Shown: piece after piece, positions 35,471 through 45,325 of the stretch
How positions within the stretch are numbered: the first letter of the stretch is position 1
How the letters are laid out: each line of letters starts with the position of its first letter
Assembly (NCBI GenBank): GCA_002791545.1
Contig: PFXG01000025.1
Location: forward strand, 62,001-126,000
Reading direction: 5' to 3'
Origin: Zetaproteobacteria bacterium CG_4_9_14_3_um_filter_49_83
GTDB lineage: Bacteria > Pseudomonadota > Zetaproteobacteria > Mariprofundales > Mariprofundaceae
DNA length: 64,000 bases
Position numbers and translations under genes: made by a program
The notes under the pieces: model-generated
Seen by the model: only the letters and a program-made list of their open reading frames with translations
What the model was told of the DNA's origin: nothing
Database searches by the model: none

Positions 35471-35844
35471 TTATCCTTGATGCTTCAGCATTGCTGGCAT
35501 ATTTGCATCAGGAAGCAGGCTGGGAATTAGTCCGGGGTGTGATCCCTGAATCTTGCATTGGCACGGTGAACTGGAGCGAAGTTGCGCAAAAGATCGCGCA
35601 GAAAGGGATGGATGTTCAAGCCGTGCGGAACCTGCTTGAAGAACTTGGCCTTACGATAGCTCCTTTTTCAGTGGAGCAGGCAGAGTTTACTGCACAGTTA
35701 TGGGAAGAGAGCAGACGGTTTGGGCTATCACTGGCAGATCGCGCTTGTCTGGGGCTTGCTATGCAGCAGCAAAGTAAGGTTTTGACGGCCGACAGGGTGT
35801 GGTCGGAATTGACCCTGCATATTGAAGTGCAACAGATTCGTTGA
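35467..35844 (+). CDS. vapC: PIN-domain toxin (VapC)
   Basis: 125 residues. The acidic PIN set is Asp5 (ILDASALLAYL), Glu38 (VNWSEVAQKI), Asp91 (LADRACLGLA) and Asp109 (LTADRVW). It is predicted to be a site-specific RNase neutralised by the upstream VapB, with which its GTG start overlaps. It is not close in sequence to the PIN toxin at 7615, and its partner belongs to a different antitoxin family. Confidence 0.9.
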   Translation: MIILDASALLAYLHQEAGWELVRGVIPESCIGTVNWSEVAQKIAQKGMDVQAVRNLLEELGLTIAPFSVEQAEFTAQLWEESRRFGLSLADRACLGLAMQQQSKVLTADRVWSELTLHIEVQQIR

Positions 35845-35909
35845 AAATGATCGAATGTGTAAAGTCTCTGAGAGCTTGAAAAGATTCATAAAGCAGGCAG
35901 TTTCAGGCC

Positions 35910-36572
35910 ATGTTACCTACTGTTGTATTGCAAACTGGCCCGAACCCTGATGCGACTGTGATCTGGTTGCATGGCCTGGGTGCAGATGGCCATGATTTTG
36001 AACCGATTGTGCCGGAGCTGGGCTTGCCGGAAGGTTTGCATGTGCGCTTTGTTTTTCCGCATGCACCGTCGATGCCGGTGTCGATTAATGGCGGTTATGT
36101 CATGCCCGCCTGGTATGACATCAAACACACCGACATTGGCTACGAGCAGGATGCACGCGGCATTATCGAATCGGCGCGCCGTATTCAGTTGCTGATTGAT
36201 CGCGAAGAGATGCATGGCATCAGGGCCAACCGGATTGTGCTGGCGGGTTTTTCTCAGGGTGGCGCGATGGCGCTGCATGTGGGCTTGCGGCAGGGCGAGC
36301 CACTGGCCGGGGTGGTTGCCTTATCCAGTTATTTGCCGCTGGCTGAGCGACTGGATGTTGAAGTGCAGCAGGCAACCCGTGTCAGTAAGTTTTTTGTGGG
36401 GCATGGCGTGCATGATCCGGTTGTGCCTTTTTCGCTGGGTGATCAGACCTGTCGGGTATTGCAACAGTGTGGCTATGACGTGCAATGGCATACGTATCCA
36501 ATGGAGCATTCCGTCTGTCGTGAAGAGATTGTACATATCGGCCGTTTTTTGACGCAGGTGCTACAGGCGTAA
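35910..36572 (+). CDS. Carboxylesterase / acyl-protein thioesterase-like hydrolase
   Basis: 220 residues of the alpha/beta-hydrolase phospholipase/carboxylesterase family. The triad is Ser115 (LAGFSQGGAM), Asp169 (GHGVHDPVVP) and His200 (YPMEHSVC). The start VIWLHGLGADGHDF is the oxyanion region. Natural substrate unknown; relatives cleave short acyl esters or lysophospholipids. A terminator follows. Confidence 0.93.
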   Translation: MLPTVVLQTGPNPDATVIWLHGLGADGHDFEPIVPELGLPEGLHVRFVFPHAPSMPVSINGGYVMPAWYDIKHTDIGYEQDARGIIESARRIQLLIDREEMHGIRANRIVLAGFSQGGAMALHVGLRQGEPLAGVVALSSYLPLAERLDVEVQQATRVSKFFVGHGVHDPVVPFSLGDQTCRVLQQCGYDVQWHTYPMEHSVCREEIVHIGRFLTQVLQA

Positions 36573-36596
36573 CAATAATTCTAAACCATCAGGCAT

Positions 36597-36630
36597 AAAA
36601 AAAGCGCACCGTAATCGGCGCGCTTTTTTA
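36597..36630. terminator. Bidirectional intrinsic terminator
   Basis: A-run and GCGC at 36597-36607 pair with GCGC and T-run at 36620-36629; an inner CCG/CGG pair closes a TAAT loop. The A-run and T-run on the two sides let it serve both the esterase gene (plus strand) and the gatB end (minus strand). Confidence 0.85.
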
Positions 36631-36648
36631 TAGGGGTTACCAGAAGCT

Positions 36649-38085
36649 TTAGCCTCTTTTTGCCAGCAGCTCTTTTAAGCGATCGTTGACCATGGCCGGA
36701 TTAGCCTTGCCGCGTGAGGCTTTCATGACCTGACCGACAAAGAAACCGAACAAGCGGTCTTTACCATCCAGATAGCCTTGTACCTGCTCGGGGTTGGCAT
36801 CAAGAATTTCCTCAATAATGCCGTCGATGGCACCGCTGTCGGTGACCTGCTTGAGGCCCTTTTCTTCAATGATTGTGTCGGCATCTTTGCCGGACAGCAT
36901 CATCGCATCCAGTACATCTTTGGCGATTTTTCCGGAAATGGTGTCATCGGCAATGCGAGCCAGCAGGCCTGCCAGTGCATGCGCACTGATTGGTGAATCG
37001 GCAATGTCTTTACCGGCTTCTTTCAGGCGACCAAGCAACTCGTTGGCCAGCCAGTTGGCCGCACGTTTCGGGTCGGCCGGATGTGCGGCTGCCAGTGATT
37101 CATAATAATCAGCCAGTTCGCGGGTTTGCGACAGCACATTTGCATCGTAGGGGGAAAGACCGAATTCGGTTTCAAAGCGCTGGCGAAGTTGCTCGGGTAA
37201 TTCCGGCATACCGGCACGGATGCTGTCCACTTCCTGCTGGCTGATGCGCAATGGTGGCAGATCAGGCTCAGGGAAATAGCGGTAATCATGCGCTTCTTCC
37301 TTGCCGCGCATGGAGCGGGTTTCACCTTTGACTGAATCATACAAACGGGTTTCCTGCACAACTTTGCCGCCGTCTTCGATCAGCTCAATCTGGCGGATCA
37401 CTTCGAAATCAATCGCCTGCTTGATGAAGCGGAAGGAGTTGAGGTTCTTTAACTCAGCGCGGGTGCCAAACGGTTCGCCGGGATGACGTACGGATACATT
37501 GGCATCACAACGGAATTGCCCCTTTTCCATGTCGGCACCGGATACGTCGAGGAAACGAATTAACTGGTGCAATTGCTTGAGGTACGAGACCGCTTCATCG
37601 GATGAACGCATGTCCGGCTCGGAGACAATCTCCATCAGCGGCACGCCACTGCGGTTCAGGTCGATATGCGAAACGCCATCCAGACCTTCGTGCATCGATT
37701 TGCCAGCATCTTCTTCCATATGAATGCGGGTGATACCGATGCGCTTTTCACCATCGGCGGTCGGGATATTCAAATGTCCGCGCTCAACCAGCGGTACGGC
37801 AAACTGGCTGATTTGGTAGCCCTTGGGTAAATCAGGGTAAAAATAGTTTTTACGGTCGAATTTTGATTCCAGATTGATGTCTGCATGAATCGCCAGGCCG
37901 GTCAGTACGGTCTTTTCGGCTGCCAGCACGTTTAATACGGGTAATTGACCGGGCATGCCGAGACAAACCGGGCAGGTCTGCGTGTTGGGCTCGGCACCGA
38001 AGGCTGTGGAACAGCCACAAAAGGCCTTGGTGTCGGTGTTGATTTGACAATGAACTTCCAGTCCGATAACGACTTCCCAGCTCAT
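36649..38085 (-). CDS. gatB: Asp/Glu-tRNA amidotransferase subunit B
   Basis: 478 residues. The family start [15 protein letters not shown], the Cys-rich zinc-type segment ([25 protein letters not shown]) and the phosphorylation core ENYFYPDL-like [17 protein letters not shown] are present, as is the tRNA-binding tail domain after about 330. It activates Glu-tRNA-Gln or Asp-tRNA-Asn for amidation. It overlaps gatA by four bases and is the last gene of gatCAB. Confidence 0.97.
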   Translation of the reverse strand: MSWEVVIGLEVHCQINTDTKAFCGCSTAFGAEPNTQTCPVCLGMPGQLPVLNVLAAEKTVLTGLAIHADINLESKFDRKNYFYPDLPKGYQISQFAVPLVERGHLNIPTADGEKRIGITRIHMEEDAGKSMHEGLDGVSHIDLNRSGVPLMEIVSEPDMRSSDEAVSYLKQLHQLIRFLDVSGADMEKGQFRCDANVSVRHPGEPFGTRAELKNLNSFRFIKQAIDFEVIRQIELIEDGGKVVQETRLYDSVKGETRSMRGKEEAHDYRYFPEPDLPPLRISQQEVDSIRAGMPELPEQLRQRFETEFGLSPYDANVLSQTRELADYYESLAAAHPADPKRAANWLANELLGRLKEAGKDIADSPISAHALAGLLARIADDTISGKIAKDVLDAMMLSGKDADTIIEEKGLKQVTDSGAIDGIIEEILDANPEQVQGYLDGKDRLFGFFVGQVMKASRGKANPAMVNDRLKELLAKRG

Positions 38086-39551
38086 GCTTCACCTCCGAAT
38101 GCTGATGGGGTTTGTGTGTGCCAATCCGTGGCAGACTCATAAGCTGAGGCTGCTTGCAGAAGTGTGTCTTCCTTCCAAGCCGGGGCAATCCATTGCAGGC
38201 CGACTGGCATGCTCTCAACCATACCGCACGGTTGAGAAAGTCCGGGCAGTCCGGCCAGATTCACCGCGATGGTGAAAATGTCTGAAAGATACATGGTCAA
38301 CGGATCATCCATGTTTTCGCCCAGCTTGAAGGCAGGCACCGGTGAAGTTGGCGTGGCGATAATGTCTACCTTTTCAAAGGCCTCGGCAAAATCCTGACGA
38401 ATCAGGGTGCGCACTTGTTGTGCTTTCAGATAATAAGCATCGTAGTAGCCGGATGACAGAGCGAAAGTGCCGGTCAGGATGCGGCGCTTCACCTCGGAGC
38501 CGAAGCCTTCATCACGGCTGCGTGTGTATAAATCGAGCAAGTCTTGCGGGTTGTCGCAACGGTGACCGAAACGCACACCATCATAGCGGGACAAGTTGGC
38601 CGAAGCTTCCGATGGCGCAATGACGTAATAGGCTGCAACGGCATATTTGGTGTGCGGCAGAGAAATGTCGATGACCTCCGCCCCCAGTTTTTCGCATGCT
38701 GCCAGTGCATCTTCAACGGCTTTGCGAACTTCGGGGTTCATGCCGTCGATGAAATATTCAGCCGGTTTGCCGATTCGCAGCCCTTTCATGTCTGTTTTAT
38801 CACAAGCGCCGAGCCAGTCCACAGCCGGGGCATCGGCAACCGATGTGGCATCCAGCGAATCATGGCCTTCAATGGCGGCGGTGATCATGGCGGCATCTTT
38901 AACGGTGCGCGTCATCGGACCTGCCTGATCCAGGGATGAAGCAAAGGCGATAATACCGCGACGTGAGACGCGGCCATAGGTGGGTTTCAGGCCAACAATA
39001 CCGGTCAGTGCGGCTGGCTGGCGGATCGAGCCGCCAGTATCGGTGCCCAGTGCGGCAGGAGTCAGCGCAGCCGAAACGGCGGACGCCGAACCGCCGGATG
39101 AGCCGCCCGGAATGCGTTCGATGTCCCATGGGTTACGGCATGGGCCGAATGCCGATGTGCCGGTTGAAGAGCCCATGGCAAATTCGTCCATGTTGGTTTT
39201 GCCAACGAGCACCGCACCGGCTTGTTTCAGTTTGCTGATGACATGTGCATCGTAAGGCGCTTCAAAGCCTTCGAGGATGTTCGAGCAGCAGCGGGTCGGA
39301 CCATCTTGCGTGCAGAAAATATCTTTGACGGCGATAGGCAGTCCTTCCAGGGGTCTGGCAGCATGTTTTTTGCGGTAGTTGTCCGAGCCTTCGGCCTGTG
39401 CCAGTACATGCTCAGGGTCGATATGGACAAATGCATTCAGGGTTTCATTGTGTGCCTCAATACGGGCCAGATAAAGCCTGGCCAGATCAACAGCGGTGGT
39501 CTCACCGCTATCAAGACGTGTTTTGAGTTCGGATAAACTTTGATAAGCCAT
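38082..39551 (-). CDS. gatA: Asp/Glu-tRNA amidotransferase subunit A
   Basis: 489 residues of the amidase-signature family. The Lys-Ser-Ser triad is seen in [18 protein letters not shown] with [12 protein letters not shown], and [12 protein letters not shown]. It releases ammonia from glutamine and passes it to GatB. It overlaps gatB by four bases downstream and gatC by one base upstream. Confidence 0.97.
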   Translation of the reverse strand: MAYQSLSELKTRLDSGETTAVDLARLYLARIEAHNETLNAFVHIDPEHVLAQAEGSDNYRKKHAARPLEGLPIAVKDIFCTQDGPTRCCSNILEGFEAPYDAHVISKLKQAGAVLVGKTNMDEFAMGSSTGTSAFGPCRNPWDIERIPGGSSGGSASAVSAALTPAALGTDTGGSIRQPAALTGIVGLKPTYGRVSRRGIIAFASSLDQAGPMTRTVKDAAMITAAIEGHDSLDATSVADAPAVDWLGACDKTDMKGLRIGKPAEYFIDGMNPEVRKAVEDALAACEKLGAEVIDISLPHTKYAVAAYYVIAPSEASANLSRYDGVRFGHRCDNPQDLLDLYTRSRDEGFGSEVKRRILTGTFALSSGYYDAYYLKAQQVRTLIRQDFAEAFEKVDIIATPTSPVPAFKLGENMDDPLTMYLSDIFTIAVNLAGLPGLSQPCGMVESMPVGLQWIAPAWKEDTLLQAASAYESATDWHTQTPSAFGGEA

Positions 39552-39829
39552 TATTCAATCACCTTCGGAACCACATACAGTCCGGATTCAATTTTAGGGG
39601 CAACCGCTTGCAGTGCATCACGACGATTGCTGTTGGTCACGACATTGGCACGTAATGGCATGGCCGTGTCATGCGGGTGGGCTGTAGCTTCGACACCTTC
39701 CGTATTTACTTCGGATAAGGTTTCGATGTAGCCAAGTATGCTGGATAACTGGGGCTGAAGTTCGGCCGCCTCTGCATCGGTCAGAGCAATGCGTGCCAGC
39801 ATCGCTGTTTTGCGTACGTCAATGTCCAT
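39551..39829 (-). CDS. gatC: Asp/Glu-tRNA amidotransferase subunit C
   Basis: 92 residues. The start, IDVRKTAMLARIALTD, and the tail with ALQAVAPKIESGLYVVPKVIE are typical of GatC, which clamps the GatA-GatB complex. Its TAA shares one base with the gatA ATG. The 130-base gap upstream (39830-39959) shows no clear promoter by eye. Confidence 0.93.
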   Translation of the reverse strand: MDIDVRKTAMLARIALTDAEAAELQPQLSSILGYIETLSEVNTEGVEATAHPHDTAMPLRANVVTNSNRRDALQAVAPKIESGLYVVPKVIE

Positions 39830-39959
39830 GATTGAAAACCCCTCATGTGAAGAAAAAAATCGTGCGAAGCATAGCTAAGTTTCAGTCAATGCTCCACACT
39901 CAGCGTATACCTATGGATTGCTCCCGGGGGATGAAAATGGGAAATTCTCGCAACGGTCT

Positions 39960-41606
39960 CTATTCTCGGACAGCCTCCTGGCGAAGAGATTCCAGCATTT
40001 GCTCAAAGTGGGAGTAGTAAATCAGATGGCCACCTTCAACCTGATGATATTGCGCCGATGGGATGTATTGGGAAAATAATTCGACATTTTTTGCTTTAAT
40101 GATGTGGTTGTCTGCGCCATGCCAAAAGGTTATGGGCACCTGAATGTTCAAAGGTTCGAACTCCCAATCCAGACTGGAAAGACGAAAATCGTGAATCGTG
40201 CCAAGTAACGTGGTGCTCACGGCATGAAAAAAGCTATCTGTGATTGCAGCGAACATTTCCGGTGTGGTGATGCTCTTGTCGGTTTCACTGGCCAGCTTTC
40301 GCTGCTTGCGCAGGTAGAGGTCAGGATCTTTCTCAATATTGCGTAAAACCACGCGCATAAGATGCCGGTGCACCAGCGGCGCTGAGCGAGCTAATTTCAA
40401 CATGATGCGACGCACATCCAGAATGCCTGCATTGTCACCAAAACCATGCGGTAAAATAGAGCTGGCAATGGCCACTTTATCGACAAGGTGCGGATAGTAG
40501 TGAGCAAAAGCCAGAGCAAAGGGGCCACCATTGGCAAAGGCTAACAGGGAACAGCGCTTGATTTTTAAATGCGTTAACAGGCAGGCAATATCTTCAGCTA
40601 CTTCCTGCCGTGTAAAGTTTTCCTTGTGTGATGAATAACCGATGCCGGGTCGACTGGCGGTAATCAGGCGAATGCCGGAACCCGGCAATTGATTAAGGCG
40701 AAAATGGAACAATTTGCAAGACTGGCCTGTTGAATGGAAATTAATGACAGGGAAACCATCGGGGTCACCATATTCACTATATTCGAGTTTCCGCCCATCC
40801 TTCAGGAAAATTGAGTGACAAGCGTTTGCCGGAAGCACGGGGCCATTGTCTTTGAGTACGGCAACACTGGTAAGAATACGTTTAACCAGATCAACCTGCG
40901 TTTTGACGTTAACTTTTTGATAGATCGTTTTCAGCTGGCTGCGTGCTGTATTGACAGTAATACCTGTTGAATAAGCAGCTTCAAGCGTTGATGCGGAACC
41001 ATTGCATAGTTGCTTGACCAAACGGGACTCGGAGGGGGTAAGGCCGAATAATTGCTTCAACGATGAGGCGTGAATGCGTTCAGCCGCAGTTTGCGATGAA
41101 ACCAGCAGGGTGCAATAACCGACTTTATTCGTTTGAATCAGAATCGAAGTGGGAATATTGCTTTCCAGCATAAAGGTGGAATGCTGGTTGGGTGATACAT
41201 TCTGGTCGCTATGTTTACGAATACAGTTGGCCAGTTTGCGGTCACAAATGCTGATGCCTGATCGGGATATTTTAAAATAAGCAGGATTGGCTCGTGCGAT
41301 GGAGATAAAAGCAGGGTTTTCAGAAGACACCGTCATGTCCGGGTTGGCCTGAGCAATGCCAATTGGCAGATGCTTGATGCTCGATGGAATGGAGTTCTTT
41401 TTCCGGGCTCGCGATAGTGCATCCAGGATGGTGCCTGCCCGATCCAGGTGTTGTGATAAGCCGGAATGTTCCAGATCGATGTGATCAAGCATGAGTGTAA
41501 GTTTGGGCCATTTGGAGGCATCTGTACTACATTGGTAAACCAGATCAACAAGTTCGCTGCTGTTCAGGCTTTTATCCGATTCATTTTTCTTGTGCATGAG
41601 TTGCAT
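39960..41606 (-). CDS. LuxR-type regulator fused to a nucleophile-less alpha/beta-hydrolase domain
   Basis: About 548 residues in three parts: an N-terminal sensor-like region (1-180), a LuxR-type helix-turn-helix (about 185-245: LFGLTPSESRLVKQL, TGITVNTARSQLKTIYQK), and a C-terminal alpha/beta-hydrolase (about 275-548). The nucleophile elbow reads LLAFANGGPFALA: Ala358 replaces the usual Ser of GxSxGG. Asp (HGADNHI) and His (EGGHLIY) regions remain. This suggests a ligand-sensing rather than catalytic domain. ATG 41606 is used; a TTG at 41633 is possible. It is divergent from the lipase-fadL-fadE genes, which it may control. Confidence 0.82.
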   Translation of the reverse strand: MQLMHKKNESDKSLNSSELVDLVYQCSTDASKWPKLTLMLDHIDLEHSGLSQHLDRAGTILDALSRARKKNSIPSSIKHLPIGIAQANPDMTVSSENPAFISIARANPAYFKISRSGISICDRKLANCIRKHSDQNVSPNQHSTFMLESNIPTSILIQTNKVGYCTLLVSSQTAAERIHASSLKQLFGLTPSESRLVKQLCNGSASTLEAAYSTGITVNTARSQLKTIYQKVNVKTQVDLVKRILTSVAVLKDNGPVLPANACHSIFLKDGRKLEYSEYGDPDGFPVINFHSTGQSCKLFHFRLNQLPGSGIRLITASRPGIGYSSHKENFTRQEVAEDIACLLTHLKIKRCSLLAFANGGPFALAFAHYYPHLVDKVAIASSILPHGFGDNAGILDVRRIMLKLARSAPLVHRHLMRVVLRNIEKDPDLYLRKQRKLASETDKSITTPEMFAAITDSFFHAVSTTLLGTIHDFRLSSLDWEFEPLNIQVPITFWHGADNHIIKAKNVELFSQYIPSAQYHQVEGGHLIYYSHFEQMLESLRQEAVRE

Positions 41607-41844
41607 GGTAGAATCTTCTGTAAATCCGGTCAAAGACTAATTATGACGCATGTTGAATAAGGCGCACTCGCTGTCTGATGCGGGATGTAAAAACGTGATT
41701 ATTCCTGCAGCTATCTCAGTTCCATAGTGCATTTTTTGCTGTCGGATGACAGCGCACTTGTCATAGGGTTAAATGTCAGTGTAAGGTACCCGTGAAATTT
41801 TATTCATGTTCATTTCATCGTATGAAATAGCAAGGGGAGGGGCT
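41607..41844. promoter_or_regulatory. Divergent control region between the LuxR-hydrolase and lipase genes
   Basis: Two perfect inverted repeats stand out: GCTGTC/GACAGC around GGAT (41738-41753), and ATTTCAT/ATGAAAT around CGT (41812-41828), the latter directly before the lipase ribosome site. Both could be regulator sites. A weak promoter candidate toward the lipase is TTGTCA (41758-41763) with TGTAAG 16 bases on. No gene fits in the gap. Confidence 0.4.
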
Positions 41845-43989
41845 ATGCGAACCAAGATATTATTCTGGGTGTTTGGCGCGCTGGCAGTGGCAATGCTGAC
41901 ATCTTGTAAAGGTGTGGATGGCGGTGGTGGTGTGCTCAGCACTTCGGCACCGATGGTGGCAAACTTTGACCCTTCAGTCAGCGTGGTTCCTTTGCCCAAC
42001 AATATTTTATTCAGCGGATCAGTCGATGGAACGCTGAATGTTACGGTGGCAAATCCCGCTGATTTCACCGACCCGCAGGTTGCTATGAATGAGCTGGATG
42101 GTTTCTCGACCGTGGCGCCGATTACAACGACTTTTTCCCAGCCTCTTGATGCGGCCACAATTCCGGCAGGCGTGCGAATGTTTGAAGTCAGCACCGCCGG
42201 GGCAGCAGCAGGATATGCGGTAACAGGCATTGTTGCTGAACTTGTCTTTGGAGTGGATTTTGTTGCCGGACCATCGCCTTCCTCTTCTTCCACGCTGGTG
42301 ATTTTACCCAAGAGTGCAGCTGGTGCAGTGAAGCCATTGAAGGCCAATACGAATTACATGGTTGTTATTACTGATGCCCTGAAATCGACCAGTGGTCAAA
42401 AAGCATTACCTTCGGCGGTGTTTACATTTTTAAAACAAACAGCGGCACTGGTTGATCTGGCTGGTAAAAGTGTGATTCCCGGATTGCCGGATGCCAGTGC
42501 CCTGGCTTTGGAGCCGCTACGCCAGTTGACCGGCGCATCGCTATTGGCGGCTTCAACGGCAGTGCCCGCCGTGAATCCGGCAGCGGTGGCTATTACCTGG
42601 TCATTTAAAACACAAACCATCGGCGCTGTGCTGACAGCTATTCAGGCTGCGAGTCTGGCTGACCCGTATGCAACGAATCCGGCAAACTTTGTGGCAGTTC
42701 CGGCTGTACCATCGTTGGCAACAAGCGGTGCCGGCGTGCTCGATTTTTATGCGTTTGCGCAGTTTGCAGCAACAAGTACGGGCAGCAGAGCGTTACTGGA
42801 TGGTTATTCGGCAGGCTTATTTGCCAACCTTGGCAGTGTCGTAATGGGAGCTGTGAATTTACCTTATTATCTGGACGAATACAGCGCCGCCAACCCGAAC
42901 CCGCTGGCTCCGTTATCTGGGCGGATGCAATTTAATCCTGCCAGTTCAATGCCAAACATAAAGTCTGTGCAGCAGGTTAAATACCTGATGACAGTACCCA
43001 ATGCAGCTCATCCGACGGGAGCCTGGCCGGTGGTGATTTTCCAGCACGGCTTTACAGTGGATAAAACTGCCATGTTTGGCATTGCCAATACGCTGGCCAA
43101 GGCAGGATTTGCTACGATTGCAATTGATTCTGTGTTGCATGGCGACCGTACTTTCAACCTCGATCTGGTGAACAATACGACCGGTGCAGCAGGTTCGGAT
43201 GGTGTGGCTGATACCAGTGGCACGCATTATCTGAATCTGAAGTATCTGCTGACAACGCGGGATAATGCCCGTCAATCAGTCGCCGATCTGATTCACCTGA
43301 CCCGTCTGCTGGAAGTGCAGACGATGGATGTGGTAAACAACACAACCGGTCTTCTTGCCGGTAATGGTGATGGTGCGGATCTGAATATTGCAACCGGCAT
43401 CTATTATGTGGGCCATTCCAATGGCGGTATTCTGGGTACTTTGCTGGCGTCAGTAGAGCCCAATATAAAAACACTGGTACTGGCGAATCCGGGCGGTGTT
43501 TACACGGATATTTTCCAGAATTCGATTGAAATTTCGCCGCTGGTGAATGGCGGTCTTGCCGCAGCCGGTGTGAGTGTTGGCTCGGCGCAATACAACAGCT
43601 TTATGTTTGCAGCGCAAACCGTGGCCGATGATGTTGACCCCATCAATTATGCAACGGCCAGCGCCAAGAATCTGCTGATGCTGAAAACAACGCCGGATGC
43701 TGTAGTGCCGAATTCTGCAACGAATGCTCTGATCGGCGTGCTGGGCCTGACACAGGTGGGTATCGTTGCGGCGAATTCGCCTTTTGCCGGCAGCGGCTAT
43801 GTTAATTATATCTCCGGTACTCACAGTACATTCCTGACACCGGCTGGAACGACTGGTCCGATTCAATTTTTGGCGGCAACAACCGAAATGCAAACGGCAA
43901 CAGCGAGTTTCCTGAGTTCATCTCAGTTGAGCGGGCAATTGGCACCTTCGGTGGTTGTGACAACCATCGATCCGGCAATCGTGCAGTAA
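41845..43989 (+). CDS. VolA-like lipoprotein lipase/lysophospholipase
   Basis: 714 residues with a lipoprotein signal (MLTSC). After a Gly-rich linker comes a lipase N-terminal, Ig-like domain (NFDPSVSVVPLPNNILF) and a catalytic domain whose nucleophile is Ser525 in YYVGHSNGGILG, with an oxyanion region PVVIFQHGFTVDKT and His in SGTHSTF. This matches the Pla-1/cef extracellular lipase family, to which Vibrio cholerae VolA, a surface lysophospholipase encoded beside fadL, belongs. GGGGAGGGG precedes ATG 41845. fadL follows after 14 bases. Surface exposure is inferred. Confidence 0.85.
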   Translation: MRTKILFWVFGALAVAMLTSCKGVDGGGGVLSTSAPMVANFDPSVSVVPLPNNILFSGSVDGTLNVTVANPADFTDPQVAMNELDGFSTVAPITTTFSQPLDAATIPAGVRMFEVSTAGAAAGYAVTGIVAELVFGVDFVAGPSPSSSSTLVILPKSAAGAVKPLKANTNYMVVITDALKSTSGQKALPSAVFTFLKQTAALVDLAGKSVIPGLPDASALALEPLRQLTGASLLAASTAVPAVNPAAVAITWSFKTQTIGAVLTAIQAASLADPYATNPANFVAVPAVPSLATSGAGVLDFYAFAQFAATSTGSRALLDGYSAGLFANLGSVVMGAVNLPYYLDEYSAANPNPLAPLSGRMQFNPASSMPNIKSVQQVKYLMTVPNAAHPTGAWPVVIFQHGFTVDKTAMFGIANTLAKAGFATIAIDSVLHGDRTFNLDLVNNTTGAAGSDGVADTSGTHYLNLKYLLTTRDNARQSVADLIHLTRLLEVQTMDVVNNTTGLLAGNGDGADLNIATGIYYVGHSNGGILGTLLASVEPNIKTLVLANPGGVYTDIFQNSIEISPLVNGGLAAAGVSVGSAQYNSFMFAAQTVADDVDPINYATASAKNLLMLKTTPDAVVPNSATNALIGVLGLTQVGIVAANSPFAGSGYVNYISGTHSTFLTPAGTTGPIQFLAATTEMQTATASFLSSSQLSGQLAPSVVVTTIDPAIVQ

Positions 43990-44003
43990 AGGGGGAGGGT
44001 GTA

Positions 44004-45230
44004 ATGAGATTATATAAAGCAATAGGTTTACTGACACTGGCTACATTAGGATCGGCGAATGCCGGGGCAAGCGGATTTATGATTCCAGAGCAGGGCACCA
44101 AGGCCATGTCGATGGGAAATGCATTTGCTGCGGTAGCCGACGACCCTTCAGCTAACTGGTTCAACCCTGCCGGTCTGGCATTTCAGAGTAATGGCGTGAT
44201 GGCCAGCGGGGACATCATTTTGCCGACAAATAAGTTCACCGATCCGGCTACGGGTAAGAGCTATACGGCAGAAAAGAAAGTGTTTGTCCTGCCGCTGGCT
44301 TATGTGAATTATCATATTGAAGATACGAAATTTACACTGGGCTTAGGCGTGAATTCACCGTTTGGCCTTTCGACCAACTGGGGGAATTCAGGTGCACCGT
44401 TCAGTCAGGTGATGGCTGGTTCCAAGAGTGTTACCTTTTCACAAATTGAAGGCGTCCACATCAATCCGAATGTGGTCTACCAGTTCAATGATAATCTTTC
44501 AGTGGCCGCAGGCCTGGCTTATTATAATTTAACAAAGGTGCATCTGGATTCTCAGGCACTTAAAATAGGTGGTCATGGTAATGGTCTGGGCAGTAATGCT
44601 GCTTTGATGTATAAAAATGGCGGGCTTGGCATTGGTATTTCCTACCGTTCCAGTGTGAGTGTTGACGTTAATGGTACAGCTGTGGGTGGACCGGCACTCT
44701 CTATTTTTGGCCTGACCGGTGTTGCCGGTAAAGTTAAAACATCAGTGAAAATGCCTGCAATTATCAGTGTTGGCGTATCTTACCGTATCGAAGACTGGCT
44801 GCTGTCGTTGCAAGCCGATCAGGTGGATTGGTCTTCATTCAATCAGATTGACTTAAGCTTTGCGCCTTCAGCGCTGAATCTTGTGACGACCAGCAATTCA
44901 ACTATCAAAGAAGGCTGGAAGAAAACAACGGCCTATCGTCTGGGAGTTGAGTGGGCGATGAGTGAGAACGATGATATTCGTTTTGGTTATGTGACAGATC
45001 CGACGCCAACGAACTCAGTTGATTTGTCGCCTCGTCTGCCGGGTAATGATCGTCAGTTGCTGGGGCTGGGTTATGGCACGAAGCTAGCCGATAATATTCA
45101 ACTGGATTTTTCTTATGCTTACGTCTGGTTGAAAGATCGCAACCTGACAACAGCAGCAACGACAGTTTATAACGGTTTTTATAAATCTACGGTTCATATG
45201 TTCTCCGGAGGACTTGTCTACAGATTTTGA
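44004..45230 (+). CDS. fadL: FadL/OmpP1 outer-membrane long-chain fatty-acid channel
   Basis: 408 residues with a signal peptide and a 14-strand-type barrel ending in Phe (GLVYRF). The start ASGFMIPEQGTKAMSMGNA and the SANWFNPAGLAF motif are hallmarks of the family. It lets long-chain fatty acids or other hydrophobic compounds cross the outer membrane. GGGGGAGGG precedes the ATG. It sits between a lipase, which would release fatty acids, and fadE, which would oxidise them. Confidence 0.94.
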   Translation: MRLYKAIGLLTLATLGSANAGASGFMIPEQGTKAMSMGNAFAAVADDPSANWFNPAGLAFQSNGVMASGDIILPTNKFTDPATGKSYTAEKKVFVLPLAYVNYHIEDTKFTLGLGVNSPFGLSTNWGNSGAPFSQVMAGSKSVTFSQIEGVHINPNVVYQFNDNLSVAAGLAYYNLTKVHLDSQALKIGGHGNGLGSNAALMYKNGGLGIGISYRSSVSVDVNGTAVGGPALSIFGLTGVAGKVKTSVKMPAIISVGVSYRIEDWLLSLQADQVDWSSFNQIDLSFAPSALNLVTTSNSTIKEGWKKTTAYRLGVEWAMSENDDIRFGYVTDPTPTNSVDLSPRLPGNDRQLLGLGYGTKLADNIQLDFSYAYVWLKDRNLTTAATTVYNGFYKSTVHMFSGGLVYRF

Positions 45231-45325
45231 GTGTGACATATCAAACTGCAAACAGGCGCTTTTCATGGAGGGAACGAAAATCAGCTAAACTATGATGCAT
45301 TGCACATAGTTTCGGAGGTGTCGCC